Source of the DNA: JANNGZ01 sp031404155
GTDB lineage: Bacteria; Pseudomonadota; Gammaproteobacteria; Burkholderiales; Burkholderiaceae_C
Assembly (NCBI GenBank): GCA_031404155.1
Contig: JANNGZ010000226.1
Location: forward strand, 1 to 9,269
Direction of reading: 5' to 3'
DNA: 9,269 nt
Under the pieces are notes generated by a model. The model had not been told where the DNA came from. It saw only the letters and a program-made list of their open reading frames with translations, and searched no databases. The position numbers and the translations under genes are program-made. Below, piece by piece: positions 1-6,031 of the stretch; the stretch's first letter is position 1; each line of letters begins with the position of its first letter.

Positions 1-1418
1 TGGTGCCGCCGGGCCACAAGGTGGCCACGCGCGCGATCCAGGCCGGCGAGCCGGTGCGGCGCTACAACCAGATCATCGGCAACGCCACGCAGAACATCGC
101 ACCCGGCCAGCATGTGCACACCCAGAACCTGGCCTTCGTGAAGGTCGACTTGGAACATGCGGTGGGCCTGGCGGTGCACGACAGCGGCAGCGTCACCGAG
201 CCCGCGCATTTCATGGGCCTCGTGCGGCCCGACGGGCGTGTGGCCACGCGCAACTACATCGGCGTATTGACCTCGGTGAACTGCTCGGCCACGGTGGCGC
301 GTGCGATAGCGGACCACTTCCGCCGCGACATCCACCCCGAGGCTCTGGCACGCTATCCGAACGTCGACGGCATCGTGGCACTCACCCATGGCGGCGGCTG
401 CGCCACCGATAGTGGCGGTGAGCCACTGCGCGTGCTGCGCCGCACGCTCGGCGGCTATGCGCGCCACCCCAACTTCGGCGCGCTGCTGATGGTGGGCCTG
501 GGCTGCGAGACGAACCAGATTTCGGGGCTGATGGAGCAGGAAGGTTTGAGCGAAAGCAACCGCCTGCAAACCTTCAGCATCCAGGACACCGGCGGCACCA
601 AGCGCACCGTGGCGCGTGGCATCGAGCTGGTCGAGTGGATGCTCGAAGACGCCAACCGGGTGCAGCGCCAGCGGGTGCCCGCGAGCCACATCACCGTGGG
701 CCTGCAATGTGGTGGCAGCGACGGCTACTCGGGCCTCTCGGCCAACCCCGCATTGGGCGCGGCAGTCGACAGGCTGGTGCGCCATGGCGGCACCGCGATC
801 CTGTCTGAGACACCGGAGATCTACGGCGGCGAACACCTGCTGACCCGCCGCGCGGTGAGCCGCGAAGTGGCTGACAAGCTGCTCGCGCGCATCCGCTGGT
901 GGGAGGACTACTGCGCGAGCAACCACGGCTCGATGGACAACAACCCCTCGGCCGGCAACAAGGCCGGCGGCCTGACCACCATCCTCGAAAAATCCCTGGG
1001 CGCGATTGCGAAGAGCGGCACCACCAACCTGGTCGACGTGGTGGAGTACGCGCAGCCGGTCACCGCCAAGGGCCTGGTGTTCATGGACACCCCGGGCTAC
1101 GACCCGGTGTCGGCCACCGGCCAGGTGGCCGGCGGCGCCAACCTGATCTGCTTCACCACCGGTCGCGGCTCGGCGTATGGCTGCGCGCCGAGCCCGTCAC
1201 TCAAACTCGCCACCAACAGCGAGTTGTGGCGCAAGCAGGAAGAGGACATCGACATCAACTGCGGCGCGGTGATCGACGGCGATTTGACGGTGGACGAGAT
1301 GGGCGAACGCATCTTCCAACTCATGCTGCGCACCGCGAGCGGCGAGGCGACGAAGAGCGAGCGGCATGGTTATGGGCAGAACGAGTTTGTGCCTTGGGCT
1401 TTGGGGGCGGTGATGTGA
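1..1418 (+). CDS. UxaA-family sugar-acid dehydratase (altronate/galactarate dehydratase type), 5' end missing
   Basis: The reading frame is open at the left edge and ends in TGA at 1416-1418. About 472 residues are visible, against a usual length of roughly 500-530, so some 40-50 N-terminal residues lie outside the window. The GTG at position 3 is probably an internal valine, because the sequence there (PPGHKVATRAI) is already inside the small N-terminal SAF domain. The large dehydratase domain follows, with family hallmarks: GLVRPDGRVATRNYIGV, the Cys- and Gly-rich HGGGCATDSGGE, VGLGCETNQ, LQCGGSDGYSG, NPSAGNKAGGLTTILEKSLG, DTPGYDPVSATG and TTGRGSAYGCAPSPSLK. Family members remove water from aldonic or aldaric acids such as altronate or galactarate, using a metal centre, to give 2-keto-3-deoxy sugar acids in the cytoplasm. 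The exact substrate cannot be decided from sequence alone. No partner catabolic gene lies downstream; the following gap holds apparent mobile-element debris. The frame is intact throughout the visible part. Confidence 0.9.
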   Translation, partial: VPPGHKVATRAIQAGEPVRRYNQIIGNATQNIAPGQHVHTQNLAFVKVDLEHAVGLAVHDSGSVTEPAHFMGLVRPDGRVATRNYIGVLTSVNCSATVARAIADHFRRDIHPEALARYPNVDGIVALTHGGGCATDSGGEPLRVLRRTLGGYARHPNFGALLMVGLGCETNQISGLMEQEGLSESNRLQTFSIQDTGGTKRTVARGIELVEWMLEDANRVQRQRVPASHITVGLQCGGSDGYSGLSANPALGAAVDRLVRHGGTAILSETPEIYGGEHLLTRRAVSREVADKLLARIRWWEDYCASNHGSMDNNPSAGNKAGGLTTILEKSLGAIAKSGTTNLVDVVEYAQPVTAKGLVFMDTPGYDPVSATGQVAGGANLICFTTGRGSAYGCAPSPSLKLATNSELWRKQEEDIDINCGAVIDGDLTVDEMGERIFQLMLRTASGEATKSERHGYGQNEFVPWALGAVM

Positions 1419-1448
1419 GGTGGCGCCCGGCGCCGGCTCCCAGCCCAC

Positions 1449-1480
1449 ACCACCCACCGTGCGGGTCCGCAGTGGGCGAT
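1449..1480 (-). ncRNA. Group II intron domain V-like hairpin
   Basis: On the minus strand this 32-base stretch folds as a 9-pair lower helix (AUCGCCCAC with GUGGGUGGU, all paired when G-U is allowed). A two-base CG bulge on the 3' side follows, then a 4-pair upper helix (UGCG with CGCA) closed by a four-base loop GACC. A lower helix, a 3'-side two-base bulge and a short tetraloop-capped helix form the signature of group II intron domain V. The CGC near its 5' end fits the catalytic-triad position, where AGC or CGC is usual. It is slightly shorter than the classical 34-base domain and its loop is not GNRA, which lowers confidence. On the + strand the same hairpin could act as a terminator for the dehydratase, but no T-run follows it. 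Confidence 0.5.
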
Positions 1481-1513
1481 TCAACAAGTCGGCTCGCTCG
1501 ACGAAGTTTTCTC

Positions 1514-1705
1514 TCACGTGGTGTAGCCCTGGGCCCTGCACCACAAGTCAGTCACGCTGACCAAGCCTTGCGCTTTCAACCACGCGTTGGACAGGGCCTG
1601 CTGAAGCGCCGGGGTGCGTGGCATGTGATCAACGGCCCAACGCCGGCGTGGAGGTGTGCAAACCGTATTCAGAAGCAGGCTGGCAGCGTAAGGGTCAGTT
1701 GGCTC
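1514..1705 (-). pseudogene. C-terminal fragment of a group II intron reverse transcriptase/maturase (tentative)
   Basis: A minus-strand frame ending in TGA at 1514-1516 reads RRWAVDHMPRTPALQQ, then ALSNAWLKAQGLVSVTDLW and CRAQGYTT. It resembles the tail of some bacterial group II intron-encoded proteins as I remember them, and the stop codon sits 33 bases before the domain V-like hairpin, as expected for such a protein encoded in domain IV. The frame stays open further upstream, but only as the antisense of the cysteine hydrolase gene, so the true 5' limit of homology is unknown and is set here at about 1705. No polymerase or maturase motif is present. It could also be a chance open frame in GC-rich DNA. 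Confidence 0.3.
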
Positions 1706-1784
1706 GCTGGTCGCCGAGCGCCTCGCCCTTCGGCCAGTATTACCATGACCGGACCATTCGTTCATTGATGCGGAGGCAATCGCA

Positions 1785-2360
1785 ATGGCAACGGTTCGCG
1801 CGGGCAACCAGGGAGTCCTGCTGGTCGTCGACGTCCAGGTCGGCGTGATGAACGAGGCCTGGGATGCCGCCCGGGTCATCCAGAACGTGTCGCGCACGGT
1901 CGAGCGGGCGCGCACCCAAGGCGTGCCCGTGATATGGGTGCAACACTCGGGCGAGGGCTTGGCCAACGGCAGCCCGCAGTGGCAATGGGTGCCCGAGCTG
2001 GCTCCTGTGCAGGGCGAGCCGCTGATCCACAAGCGGTTCAACTCGTCCTTCGAGCAGACGGAGCTTGAAGAGGTATTGGCCAAGCTCGGCGCGACGCACA
2101 TCACCCTGACTGGCGCTGCGACCAACTGGTGCATTCGCGCCACTGCGTATGGCGCACTGGACCGCGGATACGACCTGACGCTGGTCAAGGACGCACACAC
2201 CACTGGCACGATGGAACTCGACAACGGCACAAGGATCGAGGCCAGCAACGTCATCGAGGAGCTCAACATCGCGATGACCTGGCTGAGCTACCCTGGCCGC
2301 ACGAACGGCACCGCCTCGGCCGAGGAGGTCGACTTCGCCATCCCCAGCGGCGCGCGCTAG
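1785..2360 (+). CDS. Isochorismatase-like cysteine hydrolase
   Basis: This is a complete 191-residue protein of the isochorismatase-like hydrolase superfamily, close to the usual 180-210. The Asp-Lys-Cys triad is visible: Asp16 in LLVVDVQVG, Lys83 in LIHKRFNSSF and Cys116 in TGAATNWCIRATAYGAL. A Rossmann-like alternation of strands and helices follows, with the typical LVKDAHTT. Relatives hydrolyse amides, imides or vinyl ethers (nicotinamide, N-carbamoyl compounds, ureidoacrylate, isochorismate). The substrate here is unknown, and no siderophore or pyrimidine genes are nearby to suggest one. The ATG start is supported by GGAGG at 1772-1776, eight bases upstream. The small membrane-protein gene starts nine bases after the stop, so the two are probably co-transcribed. 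The upstream promoter would lie in or next to the apparent intron debris; I could not pick out convincing -35/-10 boxes. Confidence 0.92.
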   Translation: MATVRAGNQGVLLVVDVQVGVMNEAWDAARVIQNVSRTVERARTQGVPVIWVQHSGEGLANGSPQWQWVPELAPVQGEPLIHKRFNSSFEQTELEEVLAKLGATHITLTGAATNWCIRATAYGALDRGYDLTLVKDAHTTGTMELDNGTRIEASNVIEELNIAMTWLSYPGRTNGTASAEEVDFAIPSGAR

Positions 2361-2369
2361 TGGCAGCAA

Positions 2370-2726
2370 ATGCCGCAGCGCTCGCCGACCTCCGCGCCGC
2401 CCACTGCCCTGGTGGCCATCAAGGTGGTTCACACCCTCGCGTGGGCGTTTTTTGTGGCTTGCATTCTCGCCATCCCGGTGGTTTCCTGGCAGGGGAATCA
2501 CGGCGCGGCGGCATGGCTCACCTTCGTCGTTCTTGTCGAGGTCGCGGTACTGGTGGCCAACGGGTGGCGCTGCCCGCTCACCTCCCTGGCTGCCCGCTAC
2601 ACCGACGACCGGCACGACAACTTCGACATCTACCTTCCCGCCTGGCTGGCCCGGCACAACAAGCTCATCTTCGGCATCATCTTTTGTGCCGGCCTGGCCT
2701 TTGCCATCGCTCGGTGGGCTTGGTGA
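2370..2726 (+). CDS. Small integral membrane protein, three predicted helices, unknown function
   Basis: The predicted protein has 118 residues. Hydrophobic stretches at about residues 14-37, 46-65 and 97-117 suggest three membrane helices. Between helices two and three is a polar loop with NGWRCPLTSLAARYTDDR and FDIYLPAWLARHN. The loop looks conserved in style, and its CPLT recalls small DUF2784-type membrane proteins, but I cannot assign it to a named family. ATG at 2370 is the first start after the upstream stop and lies in the same frame as the hydrolase gene, nine bases downstream. No strong ribosome-binding site precedes it, so it may depend on translation of the upstream gene. GTG at 2412 (residue 15) is an alternative start. 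It probably shares a transcript with the cysteine hydrolase. The 136-148 bases that follow, to the acetyltransferase start, contain no recognisable feature. Confidence 0.7.
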   Translation: MPQRSPTSAPPTALVAIKVVHTLAWAFFVACILAIPVVSWQGNHGAAAWLTFVVLVEVAVLVANGWRCPLTSLAARYTDDRHDNFDIYLPAWLARHNKLIFGIIFCAGLAFAIARWAW

Positions 2727-2874
2727 TCCCGGTAGAACGTGGCCTGCGCGGGGTCGTGTAAGAGCGCCGGCCGTGAGCATGCCGAGGTATCCGTCGAGAG
2801 GCTTTCGTCGGGCGCTGGTGGCGGCCCCGAGAACGCGCGCAACACGCCCCGATTGATCCTCCGTGAGCACTTCC

Positions 2875-3307
2875 ATGTTCGAGACGCGCCGCCTGCTGGT
2901 GCGGCATATCGAGGCCGCCGACATCGAGCGATGCACGCGGTGTACGGCGACGCAGACGCGGTCCGCTGGGTGGGCGACGGCGAGCCGCTCAGCCGTGCTC
3001 GGTGCGAAGAATGGTTCGCGGTCACCCAGCGCAAATACCGCAACCGGGGCTACGGCATGGCCGCCATGGTCGAGCGCCGGTCGCAAGGGGTGATCGGCTT
3101 CTGCGGGCTGGTTCACCCAAGCGGCCAACCCGAAGCGGAGATCAAGTACGCCTTGCGTGGCGAGTTCTGGGGGCAAGGTTTTGCCACCGAGGCAGCCGTC
3201 GGGCTGCTTCGCCATGGCGCCGAAGTCTTCGCCCTCGAGCAGGTGATCGCCACCACTGCGCCGCAGAACGCCGCCTCGCACCGGGTGCTGCTCAAGGCCG
3301 GCATGGT
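2875..3307 (+). pseudogene. GNAT-family N-acetyltransferase, 5' part, frameshifted and cut by an IS110 element
   Basis: The N-terminus MFETRRLLVRHIEAADIER is in one frame (ATG 2875, or GTG 2863 giving four more residues). The rest, MHAVYGDADAVRWVGDGEPL onwards, is in the next frame. The switch is at about 2929-2931, where one base seems to be missing between GAGCG and ATGCAC. Downstream are the classical features of RimJ/RimL-like acetyltransferases: GVIGFCGLVH, EAEIKYALRGEFWGQGFATEAA (the acetyl-CoA pyrophosphate-binding loop) and TAPQNAASHRVLLKAGM. Homology stops at KAGM (Met codon 3303-3305), where the transposable element begins. Such enzymes transfer acetyl from acetyl-CoA to a protein N-terminus or small amine; the target here is unknown. 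The apparent tail in the present sequence (VKTPLCLSSS...) is read from the IS end. The frameshift could be a sequencing error, but the insertion is clear. Confidence 0.8.
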
Positions 3308-3326
3308 AAAGACACCGTTGTGTTTG

Positions 3327-4299
3327 TCAAGCAGCGGCAGGCTTTCGATGTTTGGGATCGAAGGGCTTTCCTGATCTGAGGACCCCGTATGCGATGGCCA
3401 GCAGCTTGTGCATGCAGGCCACCACGATCACCTTGCCGGGCTTGTTCTGTGCCTTCAGCCTGTTCCAGAACACCGCCACCAGTGGGTTGTATCTGCCCGC
3501 CACCATCGCCGGGTAGTACAGCATCCGCTTGAGCTCCTGGTGTCCCAGCGGATGGGTGCCGCGACGCTTGTCCAACGAAGTTCCTGACTGCTGGATCATG
3601 GGGGACAGGCGCGATGAGCGTCTTGACGGATCTGAACCGCTCGGGCCGCCCGATGTAGGCCAGCAATTGCGGAATCGTCTTCTCGCCCAGGCCAGGAATG
3701 GAATGCAGCAGGCCTGCACGCTGCTTGAGGTCCGGGTCGTCGTCGATGGTGCTGGCGATCTGCGCTTTGACCTGTGCGATGGCCTCATCCAAGTCGGCGA
3801 TCACGCCGCGAATGGAGGCCGCAACCGAGTGGTGTGCGGCATCGAGCCGGTTGCACTGGGCCTGGCGCATGGCCAGCAGCGTGCGCAGTCGGGCGACCAG
3901 GGCTTGCAGGGCGCGAACGCCTGCTGAGGGGGCCTCCCAGTGCTCTGGCCGGTTGGTCTTGCAATAGCTGGCCAGGCACTTGGCGTCACCGCCGTCGGTC
4001 TTGTTGCGCAGCCGCTTGGCCTGGGCAAAGCGCTTGACCAGCAGCGGATTGACCACCGACAGCGCAACGCTCTGGTCGTGCAGGAAGCACGCCAGTGCCT
4101 CGTGGCAACTGCCCGTGGCCTCCATGCAGACGTGCACCGCACCGAGACCGTCTGGCGCAGTCGACTCAAGCCACAGCAACAGGCTCTTGAAGCCCTGCAC
4201 GTCGTTGGCGAAGACCTTGGACTTGAACTTGTCATTGGCCAGGAGCAGGGCAACGTCGAGCTTGGCCTTGCTGACATCCACACCCAGGAAACACCGCAT
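3327..4299 (-). pseudogene. IS110-family DEDD transposase, frameshifted by a short deletion
   Basis: ATG at 4299-4297 is preceded by GGGGAGG (4313-4307) with a 7-base spacer. Residues 1-230 are in one frame. They include the RuvC-like DEDD domain (Asp8 in FLGVDVSK, Glu60 in VCMEATGS, Asp102 and Asp105 in KTDGGDAKCLA), then the helical region and the start of the Transposase_20 domain (HSIPGLGEKTIPQLLAYIGR). The frame breaks at 3609/3610 after SVKTLIA and resumes as LSPMIQQSGTSLDKRR, with the conserved SGTS serine motif, through KPFDPKHRKPAAA to the stop at 3327. Related proteins read AFAGLSP-like at the break, so about 8 bases (most of Phe-Ala-Gly) seem to be lost. Restoring them gives 326 residues, a typical length for the family. 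The enzyme would cut and join DNA guided by the element's own RNA. It should be inactive unless frameshifting rescues it. Confidence 0.88.
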
Positions 4300-4306
4300 G
4301 ATCCAA

Positions 4307-4313
4307 CCTCCCC
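4307..4313 (-). promoter_or_regulatory. Ribosome-binding site of the IS110 transposase
   Basis: GGGGAGG lies 7 bases before the ATG at 4299-4297. It decides the start over an upstream in-frame extension from 4386, whose residues (MPPNGRRPRVL...) do not resemble an IS110 N-terminus. The chosen protein begins MRCFLGVDVSK, which places the first catalytic Asp at residue 8 as usual. Confidence 0.75.
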
Positions 4314-4339
4314 ATGAGACGGGAGCAACTCGCTGGATT

Positions 4340-4456
4340 CGACACGCGCACCCTAATACGCGGGGTCGTCGCCCATTGGGTGGCAACGCCCCAAGACACC
4401 GTTCGAGCTACAGCGTCGAAACCGCTCGGTGCCCCAGTCTTTACCGCGGGCTTGGT
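4340..4456 (-). ncRNA. Candidate IS110 guide RNA (bridge/seek RNA) in the element's 5' end
   Basis: IS110-subgroup elements encode a structured guide RNA between their left end and the transposase gene, on the same strand as the gene. This interval holds two abutting hairpins. One is at 4362-4392: CCCC/GGGG plus a seven-pair stem (CGTTGCC with GGCGACG) with a single-base bulge and an 8-base loop. The other is at 4393-4441: an outer AAGAC/GTCTT stem, inner CACC/GGTG and GAGC/GCTC pairs separated by a one-sided 4-base bulge, and a 15-base loop. Stems with one-sided internal loops are the architecture of the donor- and target-binding loops. AAGACACCGTT in the second hairpin arm is repeated exactly next to the other end of the element (3309-3319), as could arise if this arm recognises the donor end. 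The RNA limits and the guide assignments are inferred, not seen. Confidence 0.5.
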
Positions 4457-4559
4457 GTCCCAAGGGGGAGAACGGGGTCAACCGAACGGGCTCCCTTCAG
4501 CGCGACGGGAGCCTATGAAGAGTATTGCCGTGTTCGCGTCTCCGCGCAGCGAGCACTAA
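4457..4559 (+). pseudogene. Displaced 3' end of the interrupted GNAT acetyltransferase gene
   Basis: If the IS110 element is removed at the shared TGGT, the acetyltransferase continues in frame from KAGM as VSQGGERGQPNG and ends SIAVFASPRSEH, stop TAA at 4557-4559. This restores a length of about 180 residues, normal for the family, and ends 13 bases before the convergent ASCH gene stop, a natural gene boundary. The middle of the tail matches the family poorly. A different frame there reads LQRDGSL, which looks more like the usual NxDGS motif, so further small lesions are possible. A hairpin (GGCTCCC 4489-4495 with GGGAGCC 4507-4513) lies inside this fragment. The alternative is that this DNA still belongs to the IS left end. 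Confidence 0.5.
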
Positions 4560-4572
4560 GGGCAAGCTGCAC

Positions 4573-5091
4573 CTACTGCGCCTCGCTCAGCGCCTTCACC
4601 GGCCACACGCGCTCGAAGTACTCGCAGACGAGCTCGATGTTCTCGCCGACTTCGAAGCCTTCGCGCTCGCCGCGTTCGGCGAAGTCCTGCCGGTGCGCGG
4701 TGAGCCACCAGCGCAGGCTCAGGTCGCCCTCGCCGGCCTGGAACGCGAAGTCGTCGTCGATCTCGTTGAAGCGGCGCAGCTCGACATGGGTGTTGCGGAT
4801 GATCGCGGCCGGCGCGCCCGAGCCGTCGAGCACCACAATGTGCTCGCCGGGCTGCGGCAGCGCTTGCAGGTCCTTGTCGAAGTCGCGCTTGAGCGTGGCA
4901 TGGGCCCGCTTGCTGCCGCTGTGAACCAGCACCGCCAACTCGTCGGCCAAGGCCCGCGTGTGGCCGAGCGCACTGGCCGAAAAACCTTCGACCTGCACAC
5001 CACATTCACGCTGGTACTCGAGCCAGTACGGCTGGATCAGGTCGGCGCGGCCGGGCGCGGGTTGGTCGTCGATGCGAAAGCCGAATTCCAT
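4573..5091 (-). CDS. ASCH-domain protein
   Basis: The protein has 172 residues and starts at ATG 5091-5089 (MEFGFRIDD), 20 bases after the SDR stop. An in-frame ATG at 5133 would overlap the SDR gene and adds 14 residues that look unlike the domain. The ASCH fold signature is present: SGSKRAHATLKRDF at about residues 58-71 (the basic, likely RNA-binding helix region), PGEHIVVLDGSGAPAAIIRN at 81-100, LRRFNEIDDDFAFQAGEGDLSLRWW at about 105-129, then a helix ending HRQDF. ASCH proteins are related to PUA domains and are thought to bind RNA. Some relatives are N4-acetylcytidine amidohydrolases or ribonucleases, but their cellular role is often unknown. It is the last gene of the minus-strand operon and ends 13 bases from the convergent acetyltransferase remnant. 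Its link to the oxidoreductases upstream is unclear. Confidence 0.85.
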   Translation of the reverse strand: MEFGFRIDDQPAPGRADLIQPYWLEYQRECGVQVEGFSASALGHTRALADELAVLVHSGSKRAHATLKRDFDKDLQALPQPGEHIVVLDGSGAPAAIIRNTHVELRRFNEIDDDFAFQAGEGDLSLRWWLTAHRQDFAERGEREGFEVGENIELVCEYFERVWPVKALSEAQ

Positions 5092-5110
5092 CCTGCTTTG
5101 TGCCCTGGTC

Positions 5111-6031
5111 TCATTCAGCGCGCAGCGCCGCACGCAGCTCGCGGCCGATATCCGGCGTGGGCTCGAAAGGGTCGGTGGGGTTGCGCACCGCCATGATGTC
5201 TTCCAGCCGCGTCTGCACCGTGCCGAGCGACTTGGGGTGGCTGAAGATGTAGAAGCGGTTCTCGCGCAGCGCGTCGAACACGAAGCCGGCCACCACGGCC
5301 GCGGTGATGCGGCCCGAGCCCACCGCCTTGTTGGTCATCGCCTGCGCAATCAACTGGCTCTTGGTGGGTTTGGCGGCGGCCTCGCTCAGGTCTGCGGGCC
5401 GGTTGCGCTGGCTCTGGCTGATGCCGGTGGGCACGAAGAAGGGGCAGAGCACATGCGCGTGCACTTGGTCGGTCACCAGCGAGAGGTCTTGGTACAGCGT
5501 CTCGCTCATCGACACCACCGCGTGTTTGCTCACGTTGTAAACGCCCATGTTCGGCGGGTTCAACAGGCCGGCCATCGACGCGGTGTTGACGATATGGCCT
5601 TCGTAGTTCGGGTCGGATTTGGCCGCTTCGAGCATCAGTGGGGTGAACACACGCACGCCATGTGCCACGCCCATCAGGTTGACGCCGATCACCCACTCCC
5701 AATCCTTCAGCGTGTGTTCCCAGATCAAGCCGCCGGCGCCGACGCCGGCGTTGTTGAAGACGAAGTGCGGCGCGCCGAAGCGCTTCAGCACCGCCGCACC
5801 GAGCGCCTCGACTTCGGCGGCCTTGCTCACGTCCAGGCGCTGCGCCATCACCTCGGCGCCCTGCGCCTTGGCCAGCGCGCGCACCTCGGTGGACGCGAGT
5901 TCGAGCGCGTCGGCCTGCACATCGGCCATCACCACGTTCATGCCCTCGCGGGCGGCGATGCGCGAGGCTTCGAGGCCGAAGCCCGAGCCCGCGCCGGTGA
6001 TCACCGCGGTGCGGCCTTTGAATGTCTTCAT
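5111..6031 (-). CDS. Short-chain dehydrogenase/reductase (classical SDR)
   Basis: The protein has 306 residues. The ATG at 6031-6029 is preceded by GGAGAA and overlaps the upstream GST stop as ATGA, which implies translational coupling. It has a Rossmann N-terminus with the cofactor motif TGAGSGFG (residues 12-19), an acidic Asp37 region (VVMADVQAD) favouring NAD(H), LDVS at 68-70, NNAG at 93-96, Asn118 and the catalytic Ser152, Tyr165 and Lys169 (YNVSK). The long C-terminus (about 50 residues beyond a minimal SDR, including FYIFSHPK and PFEPTPDIG) resembles uncharacterised SDR family oxidoreductases of proteobacteria. It would oxidise an alcohol or reduce a ketone on an unknown substrate in the cytoplasm. 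Association with an acyl-CoA dehydrogenase and a CurA-type reductase suggests lipid or carbonyl metabolism, an inference from context. Confidence 0.93.
   Translation of the reverse strand: MKTFKGRTAVITGAGSGFGLEASRIAAREGMNVVMADVQADALELASTEVRALAKAQGAEVMAQRLDVSKAAEVEALGAAVLKRFGAPHFVFNNAGVGAGGLIWEHTLKDWEWVIGVNLMGVAHGVRVFTPLMLEAAKSDPNYEGHIVNTASMAGLLNPPNMGVYNVSKHAVVSMSETLYQDLSLVTDQVHAHVLCPFFVPTGISQSQRNRPADLSEAAAKPTKSQLIAQAMTNKAVGSGRITAAVVAGFVFDALRENRFYIFSHPKSLGTVQTRLEDIMAVRNPTDPFEPTPDIGRELRAALRAE

Larger units (their letters stand above)
1420..1705 (-). mobile_element. 3' remnant of a group II intron (inferred)
   Basis: This covers most of the 366-base gap between the dehydratase and the cysteine hydrolase. 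Read on the minus strand it shows, in order, a stretch resembling the C-terminus of an intron-encoded reverse transcriptase, its stop codon, a 33-base linker, a domain V-like hairpin, and the sequence GGTGTGGG that often follows domain V in bacterial introns. That is the order of a group II intron 3' end. The upstream domains and the catalytic part of the reverse transcriptase are absent, so it would be a dead fragment. The 3' boundary is probably at or just beyond the dehydratase stop codon, and a plausible weak domain VI stem (GTGGGCTGG with CCACCTCAC, one mismatch) would overlap that stop. The right boundary (about 1705-1770) cannot be fixed. No other gene is seen in this gap. Confidence 0.45.
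3308..4456 (-). mobile_element. IS110-family insertion sequence (IS110 subgroup), about 1.15 kb
   Basis: The element carries one DEDD transposase gene on the minus strand, a short 3' end (about 19 bases after the transposase stop) and a longer 5' non-coding end of about 157 bases with strong hairpins. There are no inverted terminal repeats, as is normal for this family. The boundaries are inferred from the interrupted acetyltransferase. TGGT occurs at both proposed junctions (3304-3307 and 4453-4456), and deleting everything between joins ATG-GT to G-TCC with the frame preserved. The length matches the family range of about 1.1-1.5 kb. A long 5' and short 3' non-coding end fits the IS110 rather than the IS1111 subgroup. 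The 11-mer AAGACACCGTT appears both at the 3' end (3309-3319) and in the 5' end (4393-4403). The transposase is frameshifted, so this copy is probably not autonomous. The right boundary is less certain than the left. Confidence 0.8.

Noticed and set aside
1449..1480. Rho-independent terminator for the dehydratase gene
   Set aside because: The hairpin is strong, but no T-run follows it on the + strand, and its bulge and loop layout fit intron domain V better.
899..1768. Open frame of 289 codons on the + strand
   Set aside because: It overlaps the end of the dehydratase gene in another frame. The Arg/Gly/His-rich translation is typical of a shifted reading of a real gene.
2727..2862. Possible small gene in the gap before the GNAT gene (both strands have open frames)
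   Set aside because: I see no ribosome-binding site or recognisable protein motif, and the + strand frame that extends into the GNAT domain from 2739 lacks the true GNAT N-terminus.
1740..3281. Long open frame of 513 codons on the minus strand
   Set aside because: It runs antisense through the cysteine hydrolase, the membrane protein and the GNAT gene, all of which show clear family motifs on the + strand. Its own translation has no recognisable domain. GC-rich DNA often gives such shadow frames.
4489..4513. Hairpin GGCTCCC/GGGAGCC as a terminator or as part of the IS110 guide RNA
   Set aside because: There is no T-run, and the inferred IS boundary places it outside the element, in the acetyltransferase tail. 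It would need reconsidering if the IS really extends further right.
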